Shown here: in pieces, positions 28,801-37,111 of the stretch
How the letters are laid out: each line of letters starts with the position of its first letter
Numbering within the stretch: position 1 is the first letter of the stretch
From: GCA-2733415 sp964276095
GTDB taxonomy: Bacteria > Bacteroidota > Bacteroidia > Flavobacteriales > Flavobacteriaceae
DNA: 64,000 bases
Assembly: GCA_964276095.1 (NCBI GenBank)
Contig: CAXYDR010000003.1
Coordinates: 1,488,001-1,552,000, forward strand
Direction: 5' to 3'
Made by a program: the position numbers and the translations under genes
Notes under the pieces: generated by a model
Told to the model about the DNA's origin: nothing
The model's database searches: none
Seen by the model: only the letters and a program-made list of their open reading frames with translations

Positions 28801-31800
28801 ATACGAATGTTGCTGTATATGTAGCAGTTTCACCTACTAATAAAGTTCCTTCTAAACTTCCTAGCGAACCACTTGTGTAAGTAGGTCCAGTAGTTAAGGT
28901 TAAAGCTCCACCATTAGCATCTGTTAATGTATCTACTATTGCTACATTGTTTAAAGTAACATTTCCTGTGTTTTCTACTGTGATTGTATATGTAATTGTA
29001 TCACCAACATTTGTTCCTCCTACAGCAGCAGTTTTAACTGCTTCCATACTTGGGTTAGCTGTAATAGTTACATCAGTAGTATCATCAGTAGTATTTCCAT
29101 CGGTATCATCATTATCATCACTTGTGTCATTTACACCAGTTCCGTTTGGATCATCACCACTAGCTACTACACTGTTGCTTACTCCACCAGCATCTATTGC
29201 TGCTTGAGTTAATACGAATGTTGCTGTATATGTAGCAGTTTCACCTACTAATAAAGTTCCTTCTAAACTTCCTAGCGAACCACTCGTGTAAGTAGGTCCA
29301 GTAGTTAAGGTTAAAGCTCCACCATTAGCATCTGTTAATGTATCTACTATTGCTACATTGTTTAAAGTAACATTTCCTGTGTTTTCTACTGTGATTGTAT
29401 ATGTAATTGTATCACCAACATTTGTTCCTCCTACAGCAGCAGTTTTAACTGCTTCCATACTTGGGTTAGCTGTAATAGTTACATCAGTAGTATCATCAGT
29501 AGTATTTCCATCGGTATCATCATTATCATCACTTGTGTCATTTACACCAGTTCCGTTTGGATCATCACCACTAGCTACTACACTGTTGCTTACTCCACCA
29601 GCATCTATTGCTGCTTGAGTTAATACGAATGTTGCTGTATATGTAGCAGTTTCACCTACTAATAAAGTTCCTTCTAAACTTCCTAGCGAACCACTTGTGT
29701 AAGTAGGTCCTGTAGTTAAAGTTAAAGCTCCACCATTAGCATCTGTTAATGTATCTACTATTGCTACATTGTTTAAAGTAACATTTCCTGTGTTTTCTAC
29801 TGTGATTGTATATGTAATTGTATCACCAACATTTGTTCCTCCTACAGCAGCAGTTTTAACTGCTTCCATACTTGGGTTAGCTGTAATAGTTACATCAGTA
29901 GTATCATCAGTAGTATTTCCATCGGTATCATCATTATCATCACTTGTGTCATTTACACCAGTTCCGTTTGGATCATCACCACTAGCTACTACACTGTTGC
30001 TTACTCCACCAGCATCTATTGCTGCTTGAGTTAATACGAATGTTGCTGTATATGTAGCAGTTTCACCTACTAATAAAGTTCCTTCTAAACTTCCTAGCGA
30101 ACCACTCGTGTAAGTAGGTCCAGTAGTTAAGGTTAAAGCTCCACCATTAGCATCTGTTAATGTATCTACTATTGCTACATTGTTTAAAGTAACATTTCCT
30201 GTGTTTTCTACTGTGATTGTATATGTAATTGTATCACCAACATTTGTTCCTCCTACAGCAGCAGTTTTAACTGCTTCCATACTTGGGTTAGGAGTCAACA
30301 TTGTAACAGTATCATCATCAGGATCTCCATCTGCATTATCATCTACATCGGTAGCATCATTAGGATCATCTGAGTTATCTGTCACCCCAGTTCCTAGCGT
30401 GCTATCAGCTGTTACAACAGCATCATTAGTTACACTACCAGCATCTAAATCCGTTTGTAAAATAGTATATGTCCCTGTATAAACCCAAGTCTCTGTTACA
30501 TCTAATTCACTATCCGTATCGGTATCGCCACTGGCAGGACCAGTTACTACACCACCCAATAATGGATCATTTACTACTACCGTTGTTAAACTTATATTTC
30601 CTGTATTAGTTACAGTAAATGTATATGTTATAGTATCTCCTGCATTAGCTATACCATCTCCTCCATCATTAATTGCACTTGTTTTTAACAAATTAATACC
30701 TGGTTCTTCTGGTAAGTTAGTTATTGTGTCATCATCTGGCTCTCCATCTGCATTATCATCAACATTAGTTGTGTCATCTGGATCGTCAGAATCATCAGTT
30801 TGAATAGTACCGTTAGATTGAGTTCCAGATATTGCTGCTGAATTTGTAACATTACCTATATCAATATCATCTTGAGTAATTGTATATGTTGCTGTATATG
30901 TCCATACTTCTCCTACATCTAAAATGTCATCCCCATCATTATCACCAGTTGCACCTGTTATTAATATTGGTGAACCAGGCAATAAAGGATCTGTGAGTGT
31001 AATCGTATTTAAATCTAAAACACCTCCATTAGTTATTACAAAAGTATAATCAATAGTATCTCCTGCTTGAACTCCATTGCCTCCATCAACTAAAGCATCT
31101 GCTTTAGTGATTGAAATCTCTCCATCAGATATCGTAACATCCTCGGTAAGATCATCTGTTTCTAAATTTGTATCTGTTTGATCTTGTGTATGCGAAACTA
31201 CATTGGTAACAGTTGTTCCTTCTGTACCAATTGTAGCTTGAGCCACAACAGTTAACGTATGTACTTCACCTGCATTCATAGTGCCAATAGTCCAATTTGG
31301 ATCTGTCCATGTACCATAACTTGGTGTTGCACTAACCAATGTTAAACCACTTGGAAGCGCATCATTTACTACTAAGTTTGTAACTGGATTAATCCCTAAG
31401 CTTTCAATTGTTATCGTAAATGTTACGTTATCACCTTCTAAAACTGGCGCTATGGCAACCTCATTATCAGTTTTTGTTACTTTTATTTCTGGATTACAGT
31501 AAAATACTGTTAAAACTGCAGATGTATATGTACACGTTCCTTTTGTAACTTCTACATAATAATTCCCAATTACTGAAGGCACATATGTATTCATTGTTGC
31601 TCCTACAATTGGACTACCATCTATATACCATTGATACGCATCAAAACCTCCTGTTATTTCTGACAAGGTTGTTCCTGGGAAGCATCCTCCTCCAGCTACA
31701 TCTAAATCTACTACTGGAATTGTATCAAATCCTGAAAAATACCCTGCTAAACCTGCATTATTACCTAAACCCATAAAAGTTCCTACTGCAATAGGTCCTG

Positions 31801-33154
31801 TAGAACTAACATCTACTTCCCCTACTAAACCATCTACATAATATGTTACCCAATCTGTTGTGCCACTAACTGGCACAGCAGTTGGAGTTGTAATAGCTCC
31901 TGTACCATCCGTAATTGTAACTGTTGATATAGGTGCTGCTATTATTGTTAAGGCTGAAATATTAGATGCTGTACCCGCAATTTGATCTATCTCTGAGACC
32001 TCATCCAAAATACTTGGTAATAAGCAATTCACAGGTGCTATAAAATTCATTCCTAATGTTCTTGTAGGACTTTGTCCCGATAAACATTGAAATGCGTACG
32101 CTTCTTTACTTGTTTCAATAAACATATTAGCACCTGGGACATTAGATGACCACTGTGCTACTTCCATATAATCTCCATTATTTATAATACCTTGGCTAAC
32201 ACCTCCAGCAAAGACTTCTGTTCCATTTTGAGTTCCTACTATAATTGCAAATTCTGTGCGATTATTTGCGGCTCCAGCCCCTCTTACAAATACATACTCT
32301 CTACCTAGTGCTGTTGTTGGCACTGACTGATCTATACCTGTATCTCTAGCTTGCTGACCAGTTTGAACCCCAGTATTCAAACCACCATTACTAATAACGA
32401 TTCTGTTATCTGAAGTAATACTGGCTCCTAACCACCCATCTATGTTCGCTGGAATCTGAGTTGTTCCAGTAGAGTTTTTAGGCGCTTCAATAACATAAGT
32501 TTCATATTGACTTAACTGAATCGTTAAAGCATCTGGTGAGCTTGCTGGAATTCCTGTAGGCTCCCTAAATATACAATCTTGATTGTATCCAAATACTTGA
32601 ATTGTAGTTACACCTGGATCAATTGCCATAATCCCCAAACTTGTTGTTAGGTTTTCATTATCAGCATGATTTGCTATCCCACCCCATCTAAAATCACGAC
32701 CGGCTGCCGCCACACCTTTAGATGTTAAAGAACCTGCTTGAGAATTTGATCGGCCTCTATAGTTTACATAAAATTTCTCACCTCCAACTGATTCAAAACG
32801 TAATCCTGAATTTGTTAATACAGTACCCGTATTTGAATTATTAACGAGGGTAATATTATTGTCACCATCTGTTAGTGCAAAACCAGCTGTAGCACTATCT
32901 AAAGTATATGGTGTACCGTGAGATAGTCCTGTTATAACTAAATCTGGTGTACCCGTATTCGTACCTCTAAATACATTTACATTAAATGTACCCTCAGATA
33001 GAGGTGCAGATAGATAAACTGCCTGTTCTCTAATTGCATTATTATTTGACACTTGTTTTAAAGGTGGTAAATAATGCTTATCACTTAACTGTCCATATGA
33101 ACTGACAGAAACCAGTATCGTTAAAACTATTAAAAATTGAGTAATTTTCTTCAT
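25889..33154 (-). CDS. Giant SprB-like DUF11-repeat adhesin with T9SS type B sorting domain
   Basis: The start at 33154 (MKKITQFLIVLTILVSVSSYGQ) gives a clean signal peptide and 2421 residues. A frame extension to 33214 lacks one. The N-terminal region (about 40-480) resembles IgGFc-binding-like modules (YETYVIEAPKNSTGT, YVFVRGAGAANNRTEFAIIVGTQNG). An Ig-like segment follows, then 13 DUF11-type repeats: three diverged, seven almost identical 137-residue copies, and three diverged. Asp-rich linkers (DNADGDPDDDT) look calcium-binding. The C-terminus (about 2320-2421, from LMTPNGDGDNDYLQI to SGYLYINR) is the gliding-motility-associated CHU_C/type B sorting domain. It is probably secreted by the T9SS and held at the surface for adhesion or gliding. 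It sits inside element A. Confidence 0.9.
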   Translation of the reverse strand: MKKITQFLIVLTILVSVSSYGQLSDKHYLPPLKQVSNNNAIREQAVYLSAPLSEGTFNVNVFRGTNTGTPDLVITGLSHGTPYTLDSATAGFALTDGDNNITLVNNSNTGTVLTNSGLRFESVGGEKFYVNYRGRSNSQAGSLTSKGVAAAGRDFRWGGIANHADNENLTTSLGIMAIDPGVTTIQVFGYNQDCIFREPTGIPASSPDALTIQLSQYETYVIEAPKNSTGTTQIPANIDGWLGASITSDNRIVISNGGLNTGVQTGQQARDTGIDQSVPTTALGREYVFVRGAGAANNRTEFAIIVGTQNGTEVFAGGVSQGIINNGDYMEVAQWSSNVPGANMFIETSKEAYAFQCLSGQSPTRTLGMNFIAPVNCLLPSILDEVSEIDQIAGTASNISALTIIAAPISTVTITDGTGAITTPTAVPVSGTTDWVTYYVDGLVGEVDVSSTGPIAVGTFMGLGNNAGLAGYFSGFDTIPVVDLDVAGGGCFPGTTLSEITGGFDAYQWYIDGSPIVGATMNTYVPSVIGNYYVEVTKGTCTYTSAVLTVFYCNPEIKVTKTDNEVAIAPVLEGDNVTFTITIESLGINPVTNLVVNDALPSGLTLVSATPSYGTWTDPNWTIGTMNAGEVHTLTVVAQATIGTEGTTVTNVVSHTQDQTDTNLETDDLTEDVTISDGEISITKADALVDGGNGVQAGDTIDYTFVITNGGVLDLNTITLTDPLLPGSPILITGATGDNDGDDILDVGEVWTYTATYTITQDDIDIGNVTNSAAISGTQSNGTIQTDDSDDPDDTTNVDDNADGEPDDDTITNLPEEPGINLLKTSAINDGGDGIANAGDTITYTFTVTNTGNISLTTVVVNDPLLGGVVTGPASGDTDTDSELDVTETWVYTGTYTILQTDLDAGSVTNDAVVTADSTLGTGVTDNSDDPNDATDVDDNADGDPDDDTVTMLTPNPSMEAVKTAAVGGTNVGDTITYTITVENTGNVTLNNVAIVDTLTDANGGALTLTTGPTYTSGSLGSLEGTLLVGETATYTATFVLTQAAIDAGGVSNSVVASGDDPNGTGVNDTSDDNDDTDGNTTDDTTDVTITANPSMEAVKTAAVGGTNVGDTITYTITVENTGNVTLNNVAIVDTLTDANGGALTLTTGPTYTSGSLGSLEGTLLVGETATYTATFVLTQAAIDAGGVSNSVVASGDDPNGTGVNDTSDDNDDTDGNTTDDTTDVTITANPSMEAVKTAAVGGTNVGDTITYTITVENTGNVTLNNVAIVDTLTDANGGALTLTTGPTYTSGSLGSLEGTLLVGETATYTATFVLTQAAIDAGGVSNSVVASGDDPNGTGVNDTSDDNDDTDGNTTDDTTDVTITANPSMEAVKTAAVGGTNVGDTITYTITVENTGNVTLNNVAIVDTLTDANGGALTLTTGPTYTSGSLGSLEGTLLVGETATYTATFVLTQAAIDAGGVSNSVVASGDDPNGTGVNDTSDDNDDTDGNTTDDTTDVTITANPSMEAVKTAAVGGTNVGDTITYTITVENTGNVTLNNVAIVDTLTDANGGALTLTTGPTYTSGSLGSLEGTLLVGETATYTATFVLTQAAIDAGGVSNSVVASGDDPNGTGVNDTSDDNDDTDGNTTDDTTDVTITANPSMEAVKTAAVGGTNVGDTITYTITVENTGNVTLNNVAIVDTLTDANGGALTLTTGPTYTSGSLGSLEGTLLVGETATYTATFVLTQAAIDAGGVSNSVVASGDDPNGTGVNDTSDDNDDTDGNTTDDTTDVTITANPSMEAVKTAAVGGTNVGDTITYTITVENTGNVTLNNVAIVDTLTDANGGALTLTTGPTYTSGSLGSLEGTLLVGETATYTATFVLTQAAIDAGGVSNSVVASGDDPNGTGVNDTSDDNDDTDGNTTDDTTDVTITANPGVNLLKTSSLDLGTDGILNVGDVITYTFILENTGNVSISNVVVNDPLLGGVIAGPVTGDDDSDNELDSVETWTYTSTYSVTQTDIDNGEVVNSATIDGNIPGGGTVSDNSDDPNNTTDVDDNGDGNPDDDTVTTLPATPSISLTKEVLPAVDGNYDTVGEVIVYELIVTNTGNVTLTNVVITDANADVGSISPSNIATLAPGASVTIAAEHTITQADLDLGSVTNVATAIGNTPDGSQVSDESDDPTNSADVDNNGDGEPDDPTVIGIPQEFSIDITKVALPATDGNYDAIGEVITYEIIVTNTSTVTLTNVVITDANADVGSILPSNIATLAPGESVTVTAEHTITQADIIAGEVINVAVVEGTIPGGTVVADESDDPTNSADVDNNGDGNPDDPTITELASCEVEVFNLMTPNGDGDNDYLQIPSLACHPDNEVQIYNRWGVLVYETRFYDTVGNVFRGISEGRVTVQKSEELPVGTYYYIIKYTDSRTEKGNSKSGYLYINR
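27413..30289 (-). repeat. Seven tandem 411-bp repeats within the adhesin
   Basis: The array is exactly 2877 bp, seven units of 411 bp (137 codons, each starting NPSMEAVKTAAVGG and ending TDVTITA). Units are almost identical in DNA. A C/T difference (CCACTCGTG versus CCACTTGTG) alternates C,T,C,T,C,T,C along the array. This suggests growth by 822-bp double units. The copy number may vary between cells or be set by assembly. Confidence 0.95.
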
Positions 33155-33185
33155 AGGGTGATTTTTAACAAATGTTAATTGAAAG

Positions 33186-33227
33186 CAAAAGTACGCTTCA
33201 ATAATATATATCACCCTATTTGGTGAG
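33186..33227 (-). promoter_or_regulatory. Promoter box and palindrome ahead of the adhesin operon
   Basis: On the leftward strand TACTTTTG (plus-strand 33186-33193) matches TAnnTTTG about 32 bases before the start codon. About 20 bases upstream is the palindrome TCACC-CTATTT-GGTGA (33211-33226), near the -33 position. ATCACCCTAT recurs in inverted form (33153-33162) at the start codon. A regulator-binding site is plausible, but the -33 box itself is poor. Confidence 0.45.
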
Positions 33228-34130
33228 TATCGTAAATACCTATATACGGTGAAAGGTGTTGAATTGTCGGTAAAGCGTCAATTTTTTCAAACACAAAGAT
33301 TTTTCTTACTTTAAATAAGAACAGAAACAACTAGAAGTGAAAAAGTATATTGATAAGTGTTGTTTAATAGTTGTTAATTCAATATGGTAATGTATAAATG
33401 TCTTGTTGGTGAGGGAAAGGTTATTTGTTTTTTGTATTTCAACGGAATTATTATGCACGGTATCGATTTTTGTATATCTAATAACATACACTAAATTTTT
33501 TGTTCTATTTCGCTTATATATTTGTTTCTGGGGTAATTGATAGCTTTTTTAACCCAAAGAATTACTTTTAATCTTTGACCCCAATTAAACTATATAGATT
33601 TCCTTGAAATATAGGGAGTCTTTAGTTTTAAAACTGTTATTGTATTCTAAATAAAACATAATAGTTAATCAATAAGTAGGGCTTAATTGTTCTACTTTTT
33701 TTATTTTAAAAGGCTATTTTATAGGATGGTAGGTGTATTAAACACTTTCCTATGAAATATTTCTAATTTTGAAATAAAAAAAATCGCCACTATTTTATTA
33801 TAATCTAATAAGAAATTTTTTAAGCAAGAGATATTTAAAACTGTCTAAAAAGCAAAAGAATTAATGTGTTACTAAAGAGTTTTTATTTAATTATACTTAA
33901 GTTTACGGAGTAAAATATTAGAAGATAGCGTTAGCTGTTGTTTCAAAAGAAAATCGCCAATTTTTAAGACCGAAACATCAAGTTTAATGCTCTCGTCCAC
34001 TTTGGGCGCGGGCGTACTTGTTTGGTCTGGGTGTTTGGCGATACCTCTTTTGAGCAAGGTTTGAAACCCACGCCTTTTTTTATACTATAAATCGTCAATA
34101 CTTCGCTTGGGTTTGCGAAACAAAACTAAA
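33228..34130. other. 900-base gene-poor stretch between the adhesin operon and the lipoprotein gene
   Basis: No credible gene is seen. Short frames on both strands have AT-rich, low-complexity translations. It contains the left copy of a 15-bp inverted repeat (33946) and an unusually GC-rich patch (about 34005-34075, with GGCGCGGGCGT and AAACCCACGCC) that might fold. No copy of the tRNA-Gln core was found here, which argues against an element boundary at this point. Confidence 0.5.
33946..33960 (+). repeat. Left copy of a 15-bp inverted repeat (AAAGAAAATCGCCAA)
   Basis: Its exact reverse complement lies at 35734-35748. Similarity continues inward with gaps (TTTTTAAGACC against TTTCAATAAAGACC). 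Each copy lies upstream of, and points toward, one of two convergent genes. It may be a shared regulatory site or the end of a small inserted unit. Confidence 0.6.
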
Positions 34131-34712
34131 ATGAAAAACATAATTTTACTGTTCCTAGTTATTACCTTATTCTCTTGTTCTGATAACCTTACTGAAAACA
34201 AAATTGAATCTCTTGTAGAGAATTGTTTAGAAGATAATCCAGTAACAAAAGATACTACAATTACAGTAGGAACTATTACGCTGTACAAAAACTCTAAAAA
34301 TAGTCCACTAAAACTTGAAAAATATCATAAACTAAAAGATGCTGGATATGTTTCTATAGAAAAGAAGTCGGAAAACACAAGAGGAACTAAGTACCTTATA
34401 ACTCCAACAGAAAAACTTAAAGAAATTACTTTGGCTAAAAACAAGAATAGTATACTTTCTTTGATTAGAAGATCAACAATAAAAGTTAAGCTTTATGAAT
34501 ACGAATTAAATGAAGTGTTAGAAATACATGAAATTCCTTCTGCTAACTTAGCCAATGTAAAACTCTCTTTTGCACCAATAAATTATACAGAGGTAGCAAA
34601 AGTACTGTCTTCTAGAGGTAGAGTTTTAAATCGTAAAAAAGCTTTTAAGAAAACTAATAGCGGGTGGACGACTAATTGTAATACTAAGAAAACTAGTTTT
34701 CCGTTGTTTTAA
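34131..34712 (+). CDS. Putative lipoprotein of unknown function
   Basis: The start at 34131 (MKNIILLFLVITLFSCSDN) gives a lipoprotein signal peptide with lipobox LFSC, so the mature protein of about 180 residues is probably membrane-anchored through Cys17. The remainder is rich in Lys and Thr and matches no family I recognise. It has possible wing-like segments (KLEKYHKLKDAGYVSIEKKSENTRGTKYLITPTEKLKEI) that faintly recall a winged-helix fold, although this would be odd on a lipoprotein. Its last 20 bases overlap the end of the convergent gene at 34693. It is cargo of element A, enclosed by the 15-bp inverted repeats. Confidence 0.7.
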   Translation: MKNIILLFLVITLFSCSDNLTENKIESLVENCLEDNPVTKDTTITVGTITLYKNSKNSPLKLEKYHKLKDAGYVSIEKKSENTRGTKYLITPTEKLKEITLAKNKNSILSLIRRSTIKVKLYEYELNEVLEIHEIPSANLANVKLSFAPINYTEVAKVLSSRGRVLNRKKAFKKTNSGWTTNCNTKKTSFPLF

Positions 34713-35631
34713 TTGCCCTAAAATATTCTTTTATTACTTCTTGAATATGAACAGGTTCACATTCTATCCTACTTTGTTTAGGGGTGTTTTTTAGCTCATC
34801 TAAAGAGATAATGCTAATATGCATATCACCATTTTCTTTTTCCCAAACACCATATGAATATTTGGTGTTTGGGGTTATTGTTATCTCTTGCTTAAAAGTG
34901 ATAATTCCTGAATATATAGTTTCATCATATTCATTAAGTGTTCTGTTTTTTGCAAGCCTAAAGCTTAGCTTATCTAATGGTTGATTTGCAAGTCTTTTAT
35001 GGGGTTTCAATTTTAATAAATCTACTGACTCTTTAAGGTTTGGTAAAAATTTATAGTCAGTAATTGAATTGTTACTATTTTTGATTAAATGAATTAAAAA
35101 CAAACTATCTAAGCGGAAGATAGTTCTCCAAAAGAACTTCTTCTCATATTTTGGATGTTCAGATTTGGTAAAAGCTTTAAAGTCTTGAAAAGAGAGCATT
35201 CCTTTTAAAATATTAAGTTCTAGGTTATTCAATAAAGTCCAGCTTTCTTCAACTATAGCTTCTAGCATTTTATCTTTTATATAACTTTCTTCCTTTTTTT
35301 GTAATTCAGTAATTCTGTCTTTTTCTTTCTCCAGACAGCGGTTACACTTTAAAGTAGGAAATTTGCGTAGCTTATTTTTGTAATCAGTTTGACTACTGGC
35401 TGAATCGTTAATTATTTCATCACATACACTACAGTTTACAAGCAGCTTTAAGGTGCTGTTTTTCTGAATGATGTTTAATAAGTCTGGTCGGCTAATATTA
35501 TATTTAGCTTCGATAGAGCTTGGTAGATTTATGAATTTATTATTATCAATTTTCCAGTAATCATTAATAATAGATAAGTGTTGTTCGTTGGTGTTAGAAT
35601 CTACTTCTAATATGAACTTGAAGTTTTTCAT
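34693..35631 (-). CDS. Unknown protein with a four-cysteine zinc-ribbon motif
   Basis: This gene encodes 312 residues with no signal peptide. The clear features are CSVC and CNRC pairs (about residues 68-100), typical of a zinc ribbon, and a following Lys/Glu-rich coiled coil (KEKDRITELQKKEESY). The C-terminal half is mixed alpha/beta with YSYGVWEKENGDMHISIISL. I do not recognise a family. It lies convergent with the lipoprotein, downstream of the ParA/RHH pair, and is accessory to the mobilization backbone. A host-interaction or defence role is possible in such a slot, but nothing in the sequence shows it. Confidence 0.65.
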   Translation of the reverse strand: MKNFKFILEVDSNTNEQHLSIINDYWKIDNNKFINLPSSIEAKYNISRPDLLNIIQKNSTLKLLVNCSVCDEIINDSASSQTDYKNKLRKFPTLKCNRCLEKEKDRITELQKKEESYIKDKMLEAIVEESWTLLNNLELNILKGMLSFQDFKAFTKSEHPKYEKKFFWRTIFRLDSLFLIHLIKNSNNSITDYKFLPNLKESVDLLKLKPHKRLANQPLDKLSFRLAKNRTLNEYDETIYSGIITFKQEITITPNTKYSYGVWEKENGDMHISIISLDELKNTPKQSRIECEPVHIQEVIKEYFRAIKTTEN

Positions 35632-35733
35632 TAATTATAGTTTTAGATCTCTTTGTAATCATTAATAGAATATTACAAAGCCTAAAATCTAAAATTATTA
35701 AAGCTTGCTATTATTCTTGGTCTTTATTGAAAC

Positions 35734-35748
35734 TTGGCGATTTTCTTT
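35734..35748 (-). repeat. Right copy of the 15-bp inverted repeat
   Basis: TTGGCGATTTTCTTT is the exact reverse complement of 33946-33960. It lies 103 bases upstream of the leftward zinc-ribbon gene and just past the end of the RHH gene. No target-site duplication is evident outside the two copies. Confidence 0.6.
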
Positions 35749-35775
35749 AGAGAATAATGATAAAGAGTATGTTAT

Positions 35776-36003
35776 TTAATGTTTAATATAGTGTTTTATA
35801 CTTGTATTTATAATCGACTTAATGCTTACTCCATCTTCAAGGGCTTTAAATTTAATTTTTTTTAGAAGCTCTTTATCTATATAAAAAGAGAATTGAACTT
35901 CATTTACTGCTTTTTCTTTAATAGGGGTTACTTTCTGAGTAATAGGTTTTATAGGAGCTTTTTTTGCTTCCTTAATAAGATCTCTGAAATCTGATTTTTC
36001 CAT
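35776..36003 (-). CDS. Small ribbon-helix-helix-like partner of ParA
   Basis: This gene encodes 75 residues. After a basic, disordered-looking N-terminus, the segment NEVQFSFYIDKELLKKIKFKALEDGVSIKSIINTSIKHYIKH has the strand-helix-helix pattern of MetJ/Arc-type DNA-binding proteins. It follows the parA gene on the same strand after 42 bases. Small RHH proteins such as ParG commonly act as the centromere-binding partner of Walker-type ParA ATPases and often repress their own operon. That role here is inferred from position and fold pattern. Confidence 0.7.
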   Translation of the reverse strand: MEKSDFRDLIKEAKKAPIKPITQKVTPIKEKAVNEVQFSFYIDKELLKKIKFKALEDGVSIKSIINTSIKHYIKH

Positions 36004-36045
36004 AATTATAGAATTATATTTTTATAGAATTATATAATTGTAGCT

Positions 36046-36636
36046 TTATATAAGCTTTGTTAACACCCCTTTGGTTAAATTATCTAGTTGCTTTTGAGCT
36101 TTAGCATTATTTGATACACCTTTTAATAAAATAGACCTTGTGAACGCTACTAAATCACTAATATGGGTCTTAGCTACCGAAATAGCATACTCTTCAACGC
36201 CAATTAATATATCTAGTGTAAGGGTTGTATTTGGTTTTATCATATTAAAAATGATTAAGGTATCCTTTTCTTTCCTTTGTGTTTTTATTAAATCTATAGT
36301 ATTCCCAATTGCCAGTAAATCTAAAACACCGGCTTTTGTGGGGATTAAAATTAAATCAGCCATCTGTATTAAGTTGGGTAATAGATCAGATAAGTAGGGA
36401 GGAGTGTCTATAAGAACAAAGTCATATTCTAAACTAGATATTTCTTCTAAGTTTTTGACAATATTAATAATGTCAAAATCATGATTCATTCCTTTTAATT
36501 GAGAAATACTCCCTTGAGCATCTATATCTATAATAGCAACTTTAGCATTCTGACAGATATTTTGTGCTAAATTAAAAGTCAAGGTGCTTTTTCCTACACC
36601 ACCCTTCTGATGTGTAATTAATATTATTTTAGGCAT
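36046..36636 (-). CDS. ParA-family partition ATPase
   Basis: The 196-residue protein begins MPKIILITHQKGGVGKSTLTFNLAQ, carrying the deviant Walker A motif KGGVGKST of ParA/MinD ATPases. IDIDAQGS and LIDTPPYLSD supply the following conserved motifs. Its short length fits the ParA group of plasmids and integrative elements that lack an N-terminal DNA-binding domain and rely on a small partner, here the RHH protein downstream. It likely stabilises the excised or replicating form of element A. It begins 3 bases after the preceding membrane-protein gene, so it is part of the mobilization operon. Confidence 0.92.
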   Translation of the reverse strand: MPKIILITHQKGGVGKSTLTFNLAQNICQNAKVAIIDIDAQGSISQLKGMNHDFDIINIVKNLEEISSLEYDFVLIDTPPYLSDLLPNLIQMADLILIPTKAGVLDLLAIGNTIDLIKTQRKEKDTLIIFNMIKPNTTLTLDILIGVEEYAISVAKTHISDLVAFTRSILLKGVSNNAKAQKQLDNLTKGVLTKLI

Positions 36637-36639
36637 AAT

Positions 36640-37110
36640 TTATTTGTCTTTGGTTTCACTTTTCATCCATTTATTATAACTCCTTTTTGATTGCTTATGC
36701 TTTTCGAAAAAATCACCAAAATGATTCATAGCCTCTTTTCTTCCTCGTGCAATTCCGTCATTATAAGCTGTAGTTTCTAAGTCTGGTATTTTATTAATTC
36801 TATAAAAAGAATACCCTATGAACGAAAAGATTAAAATTAAAAACGTTAACAATAACCCCAACATCCAATTTGGGTAGGTTTTTGAATTTTCTATTTTTCT
36901 ACTAAAGCTGAATATTTTATTGTTATGACTATCGAATAAGTTTTTTTGTTTAATTAATAATTCATTCATTTTAGAATCAAACTCATCAGTATTTAGCTTA
37001 AGTTCCTTTTGTGTAATATCGTCTGATATGCTTTTTAGTTTTTTGATATTAGAATCAAACTCACTTAATTCTTCAATTAACAACTCTGATATTTCTTCTA
37101 TTTTTGACAT
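36640..37110 (-). CDS. Coiled-coil protein with one membrane helix, mobilization-associated
   Basis: The 156-residue protein has an N-terminal acidic coiled coil (about 1-75, with EELSEFDSNIKKLKSISDDI), one membrane helix (about 82-103, MLGLLLTFLILIFSFIGYSFY) and a charged C-terminal tail. There is no signal peptide before the coiled coil, so a cytosolic N-terminus is likely. It lies 1 base after the relaxase stop and 3 bases before parA. Similar small membrane proteins next to relaxases are common in Bacteroidota mobile elements (possibly DUF6730, not verified). It may bring the relaxase-DNA complex to the membrane, by inference from location. Confidence 0.7.
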   Translation of the reverse strand: MSKIEEISELLIEELSEFDSNIKKLKSISDDITQKELKLNTDEFDSKMNELLIKQKNLFDSHNNKIFSFSRKIENSKTYPNWMLGLLLTFLILIFSFIGYSFYRINKIPDLETTAYNDGIARGRKEAMNHFGDFFEKHKQSKRSYNKWMKSETKDK

Positions 37111-37111
37111 T

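Noticed and set aside
27413..30289. Reading the 411-bp repeats as a CRISPR or satellite array
   Set aside because: They are in frame, encode DUF11 domains and have no spacers.
27288..30482. Regular series of rightward frames opposite the adhesin repeats
   Set aside because: They recur every 411 bases only because the adhesin DNA repeats, so they are antisense shadows.
33306..33491. 61-codon leftward frame upstream of the adhesin operon
   Set aside because: Low-complexity translation with no homology pattern, so it is probably chance.
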